Source: Apostichopus japonicus
Taxonomy: Eukaryota; Echinodermata; Holothuroidea; Aspidochirotida; Stichopodidae
Assembly: GCF_037975245.1 (NCBI RefSeq)
Contig: NC_092579.1
Span: 10,816,678-10,880,677, forward strand
Length of the DNA: 64,000 bases
Direction of reading: 5' to 3'
This document shows positions 60,255-64,000 of this stretch, in pieces (position 1 is the first letter of the stretch; every line of letters begins with the position of its first letter). Both the position numbers and the translations under genes were made by a program. Under the pieces are notes generated by a model. It saw nothing but the letters and a program-made list of their open reading frames with translations, was not told the DNA's origin and did no database searches.

Positions 60255-63200
60255 ATGAAAATGAAGGATATTTATCTTTGTATTCTTTGTATGCTGTTGA
60301 GCTTGCTTCCAGGTGAGTCAGGTGCTTTATCCATATAATATGTGACAATTCATACTCTACAAATAAACATGATTGGGGGAAATTGTCCTGTGTCTGTGTG
60401 TATTTGCACTTGTTTTGTATTCAGACTGAGGACTTGAACAAAGGAATTCCAAGTCCTCAGACATCGTTTCAAAAGAATCTCCTTGTCCTCAGATGAATTC
60501 TATTGTTCAGATTATTGTTAAGGTACTTGGAATTGAACAATTGTGAAAACAATGGTGTCCTCTATAGGGTTAGTCTGAATGTAAAACACACCTGGGTGTA
60601 TTTTTGTGTATGTTACACTTGATTGTAAACATGGTAACTCAAAAAGTTCAAGATGGATTGCCATCGTACTCTGTATGTCAATCGGTCTTGTTAAGTACAA
60701 GAACTCTATCCTCTTCTGTGATGGTCAAAGGTTATTTGAGGAAAAGCCTGGAAACTATGTACATATGATAACTCTAAAAGTACATCTGTTGTTGAACTTC
60801 ATACTAAGTATGTAGATCCAGCTTGGTGAGTGCATGAACCTAATTGAACATGGTAAAGGTCAAAGGTCGCATGAGGTGAACAGGTGTCAAAGTCTGAAAA
60901 CCTTTTAAAACATGATACTGTAGCTCCAAACTTTGAGCTACAATTAGTCTACAAAGTCATCCTAATGAAATTTGCTTCAAGCAATTGATATTCTTAATTT
61001 TGGGTTGCTTTTAAACACACTCAAGTGCCCCTTATCAGTTTTCACCCTCTTGAGCTTCAAGGGTTGATCAGATTATTTCAAATAGTGTAAACAATCAGCT
61101 CAAAAGGTCAATAAGTTATCTCCAATGGTCTCAAAATTGGCCACATGTACTGTGGTTTGGACTAGGTAATGTAAGAAGAGAAAATATTTCACAGTGTATA
61201 AACAATGTCATATAACTCTTATTAATTAGTAACGAATTTAAAGAGCTGAGAAAGAGAGAATGACAGCTAATTTGCCAGCTCAAAATTGGTAACTACTGTA
61301 AAAATGTCCATTTGCTCATGAATGCATCTGTGTGTCTTTATTTCATATAGTTTGACTGTTCTTTCTGGATTAAAACATTTTAAAATGAAAATTCTATACT
61401 GTAAAATCCTTGCCCCTGAATTAATGGGTTGATGCCCACATGGAGGTGAGCTACAAATAAGAGCTGGAAATCTCTGATCTTTTCTGGCTCTCACTGTATT
61501 CTTGGACAAATTTAACTCATTTGCACTACATTAGTCAGACAGTTACTGTATGTGGAATTTGAGCAAACTATGGCAAGGAATCACAAAGCCAACTGGCTTT
61601 CTGGTTCCAAGTTACAACATGATCTGCAATCCCATTGCTCTAGCAGTTTGAACATTTGATGCACACATGTTAAGGAAATGAATAGTAAAGAAGTTAGTAA
61701 CTAAGTTCTTAATGTGTGTGTATAACATTTAACTAAGTTTTAAATGTGTGTATAACATTTAACTAAGTTCTAAATGTGTGTATAACATTAAACTAAGTTC
61801 TAAATGTGTGTATAACATTTAACTAAGTTCTAAATGTTTGCATAACATTTAACTAAGTTCTAAATGTTTGTATAACATTTAACTAAGTTCTAAATGTGTG
61901 TATAACATTTAACTAAGTTCTAAATGTGTGTATAACATTTAACTAAGTTCTAAATGTGTGTATAACATTTAACAAGTTCTAAATGTGTGTATAACATTTA
62001 ACAAGTTCTAAATGTGTGTATAACATTTAACTAAGTTCTAAATGTTTGTATAACATTTAACTAAGTTCTAAATGTTTGTATAACATTTAACTAAGTTCTA
62101 AATGTTTGTATAACATTTAACTAAGTTCTAAATGTGTACAACATTTAACTAAGTTCTAAATGTTTGTATAACATTTTATTTTATTTCCTTTCTCATGTCT
62201 TGCTAGACGTGGAAGCTGAAACTTTGATAGCTTCAGTACTAGCACTGGAAGGAGATGCAGTGGAAATAGCTTGCCCCACATTGGAGAGTTATGACTCATA
62301 TTTCTGGAGGAAAGGAGACTCTATTCATGACAGCACAGAGGTTGCTTCTTTTGTTGATGATGTACCTAGAGCAGACTCTAAGAATTATGCGGTTACAGCA
62401 AATGGAACACTTTCCATCAAAAATGTTACTACAAAAGATGAAGGAAAGTATTTCTGTAGAGGAGTTACAGATATATCTTCATCCTCTGTAGAAATACTTG
62501 TACAAGTACAAGGTTAGTTACCTTAATAGATCATGCTTCAATACAATTTATGGAGGTTTTACTAATATCTATAACATACAAACAGAGATGTGAGTGGAAA
62601 GCCAATTTTTCCCCATTTTGATTAACACTTGCAATAATATGACTTTTCATGACACCATATACTGTAGACTGTACCTTCTGTTCATACAGAATTTCCCCGA
62701 TGTTGAAATCCCAATACCACCCAGTATTTCAGGGTATCTATACTTTAGGGTTACTTCTTCATCATTTTCTGCTAAGCTTGAAAAGTTAATTTTTTTCCTG
62801 GGAATTTAGAATCCTGATATAGTTATATTGAAAGACAGTATGACTAACAATTACTACTGTCGTGATTGACTACTTATATGCATGTTTATTAAAGCAGCAT
62901 TTTGCATCCTTTTCTATGATTTTTCTCAACCCCACTGACTCCACTATGCCATAACAACATACATAACTACTGTAGCTTATCTATTTAAATCACTTCATAT
63001 GGTGGCATAAAAGTCGAAAAATTTGCAACTTTCAACTTTTTTTTCTCCAAGATATTTTCCGTTGGAATCCCAATAAGCCTCGCCCATAATATGAATATTT
63101 AAACGCTACGTTTGTCATTGACCAATACGTAACACGACACCCTGCTTGATTTGTGTACAGTCCATATGGCAGTTGTACCAGGAAGTTCCATAACAACTCC

Positions 63201-63927
63201 CTGGTTGTACCAACACAAAGTCTTGAATCTATTTTTGGCAACGTCTCATAACTAAACCTGCATCTCTGATTGGTTGAATTCAAACTAGTGGGTTTGGGGA
63301 AATTGTATGCAATTAATTTTAAGAGTGGAATTTGTCGAGGACACTTTTCTCATTATCTGCAAATATCCTTAATTACTCGCCAATTAACGTTGTTGGCAGG
63401 GAAAAAATAACTTAGTTTGCTGTTTTGTGATTGATATGTAAAAAAACTTGATGGACATGTCAAAAAAGTAGAAACGGCGATCAAACGCAAAATGTTGCTT
63501 TAAAGGACAACCATTCTACTTTATAACTCTTGTTGTGGGTTAACAAATGCCAGACATATTCACAAAAGGACATACGTAATTTTTATTTTCTCAGCTTCAC
63601 TTCAGAATTTTGAGTTGAGCATTGATCACTGCAATACTGAAACCAGTTGCTTCCGATACATCAATTTTTCCAAACTAATTGAGTTGATATGCATAGCGAT
63701 AAATGCATCTCCATCAATGACGTTAACATGGTTTAATGGATCCAGAGAGATACAAAGCAATATAACTGTAGACAAATACAATCAGAAGGATGTGCCATCA
63801 TCTACAATGATCACAAGTACGTTAAAAGCTGTCTACAGAACCCCAGTAACACTGACTTGTCAAGCAGAAGATACCAAGAGCAAGACAAATGGTGGTAGAT
63901 TTGTGAACATTCGACTTGAGCAACAAG
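60255..63927 (+). CDS. Right Ig-superfamily gene: signal peptide plus two Ig domains (continues past the last exon)
   Basis: Three exons, all phase 1: 60255-60312 (donor GTGAGT), 62207-62512 (acceptor GTCTTGCTAG, donor GTTAGT) and 63595-63927 (acceptor TTTTCTCAG, donor GTGAGG). Exon 1 encodes MKMKDIYLCILCMLLSLLP, a signal peptide. Exon 2 encodes a V-like Ig domain with Cys in IACP, Trp in YFWRKGD, LSIKNV and D-E-G-K-Y-F-C. Exon 3 encodes a C2-like domain with Cys in LICIA, Trp in LTWFNGS and Cys in LTCQAED, plus two extra Cys near its start (DHCNTETSC) that could form a disulphide. N-glycosylation sites NGT, NVT, NAS and NIT are present. The layout mirrors the left gene, so the two are probably paralogues of a family of surface or secreted Ig proteins, possibly in recognition or adhesion; the role is inferred. 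Later exons should lie beyond the window. Confidence 0.8.
60600..60910. repeat. GGTCAAAGGTCA-type dispersed repeat in the Ig intron
   Basis: GATGGTCAAAGGTTATTTGAGG and GGTAAAGGTCAAAGGTCGCATGAGG with CAAAGTCTGAAAACC resemble the repeats at 13800-14050 and 39230-39530. Confidence 0.5.
61702..62175. repeat. 30-bp minisatellite, about 16 copies
   Basis: The unit is TAAGTTCTAAATGTGTGTATAACATTTAAC with variants GTGTGT/GTTTGT and two units shortened by one base. It ends about 30 bp before the acceptor of the first Ig exon at 62207. Confidence 0.95.
62513..63594. other. Intron between the two Ig exons
   Basis: No repeats or coding motifs that I recognise. Confidence 0.5.
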
Positions 63928-64000
63928 GTGAGGAGAAACTAAACTGTTGCATTGCAGAATAGTAGACATTTACAGTTAATTGTCCCAATTAGTGATTGCT

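Noticed and set aside
61702-62175. CRISPR-like array
   Set aside because: The units abut with no unique spacers and the genome is eukaryotic; it is a minisatellite.

Overview
This is a nuclear window from an animal, most probably a marine invertebrate deuterostome; an echinoderm such as a sea cucumber would fit. The sequence is AT-rich. Its genes have short exons with GT/AG introns. Its repeats are hAT MITEs, THAP-bearing P-element and Kolobok-type transposons, BEL/Pao and Ty3/gypsy retroelements, and LINE 3' ends. The species is an inference; no marker gene fixes it.

Only two host genes are visible, one at each edge and both on the + strand. Each has a signal-peptide exon followed by two Ig-domain exons, all joined in phase 1 (1077-2423 and 60255-63927). 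They look like members of a family of secreted or cell-surface immunoglobulin-superfamily proteins, separated by about 58 kb of DNA dominated by mobile elements.

1-11 kb: the left Ig gene, a long AT repeat, a small foldback hairpin, a hAT MITE with a perfect 8-bp target duplication, a decayed L1/Tx1-type LINE and a decayed P-element (THAP9-type) transposase on the - strand.

11,166-42,390: a giant imperfect inverted repeat. The left arm (11,166-23,775) and right arm (23,976-42,390) are separated by a 200-bp spacer with its own perfect 26-nt hairpin. The arms differ by substitutions and by whole-element insertions. The right arm alone carries a solo LTR, a 6.2-kb Kolobok-like transposon and a 118-bp hAT MITE; the left arm alone carries a 2.3-kb repeat block. 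The structure is either a real old palindrome or two haplotypes joined head to head in assembly. The Kolobok-like element is the most unusual unit. A THAP/transposase gene (- strand) converges on a second gene (+ strand) encoding a cysteine-rich domain like the cytoplasmic tail of P2X7 receptors; both are broken.

42-60 kb: a graveyard of nested retroelements. A Ty3/gypsy gag relic is split by a hAT MITE that holds another hAT MITE. Next come a BEL/Pao pol with its 3' LTR on the - strand and a LINE 3' end. Last is a gypsy protease/RT relic split inside the protease motif by a 3.9-kb TIR element. The gag and pol relics may derive from one gypsy element.

60-64 kb: the right Ig gene, with a 30-bp minisatellite just before its first Ig exon. 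It probably continues past the window. I found no bacterial-type operons, CRISPR arrays, rRNA or tRNA genes.
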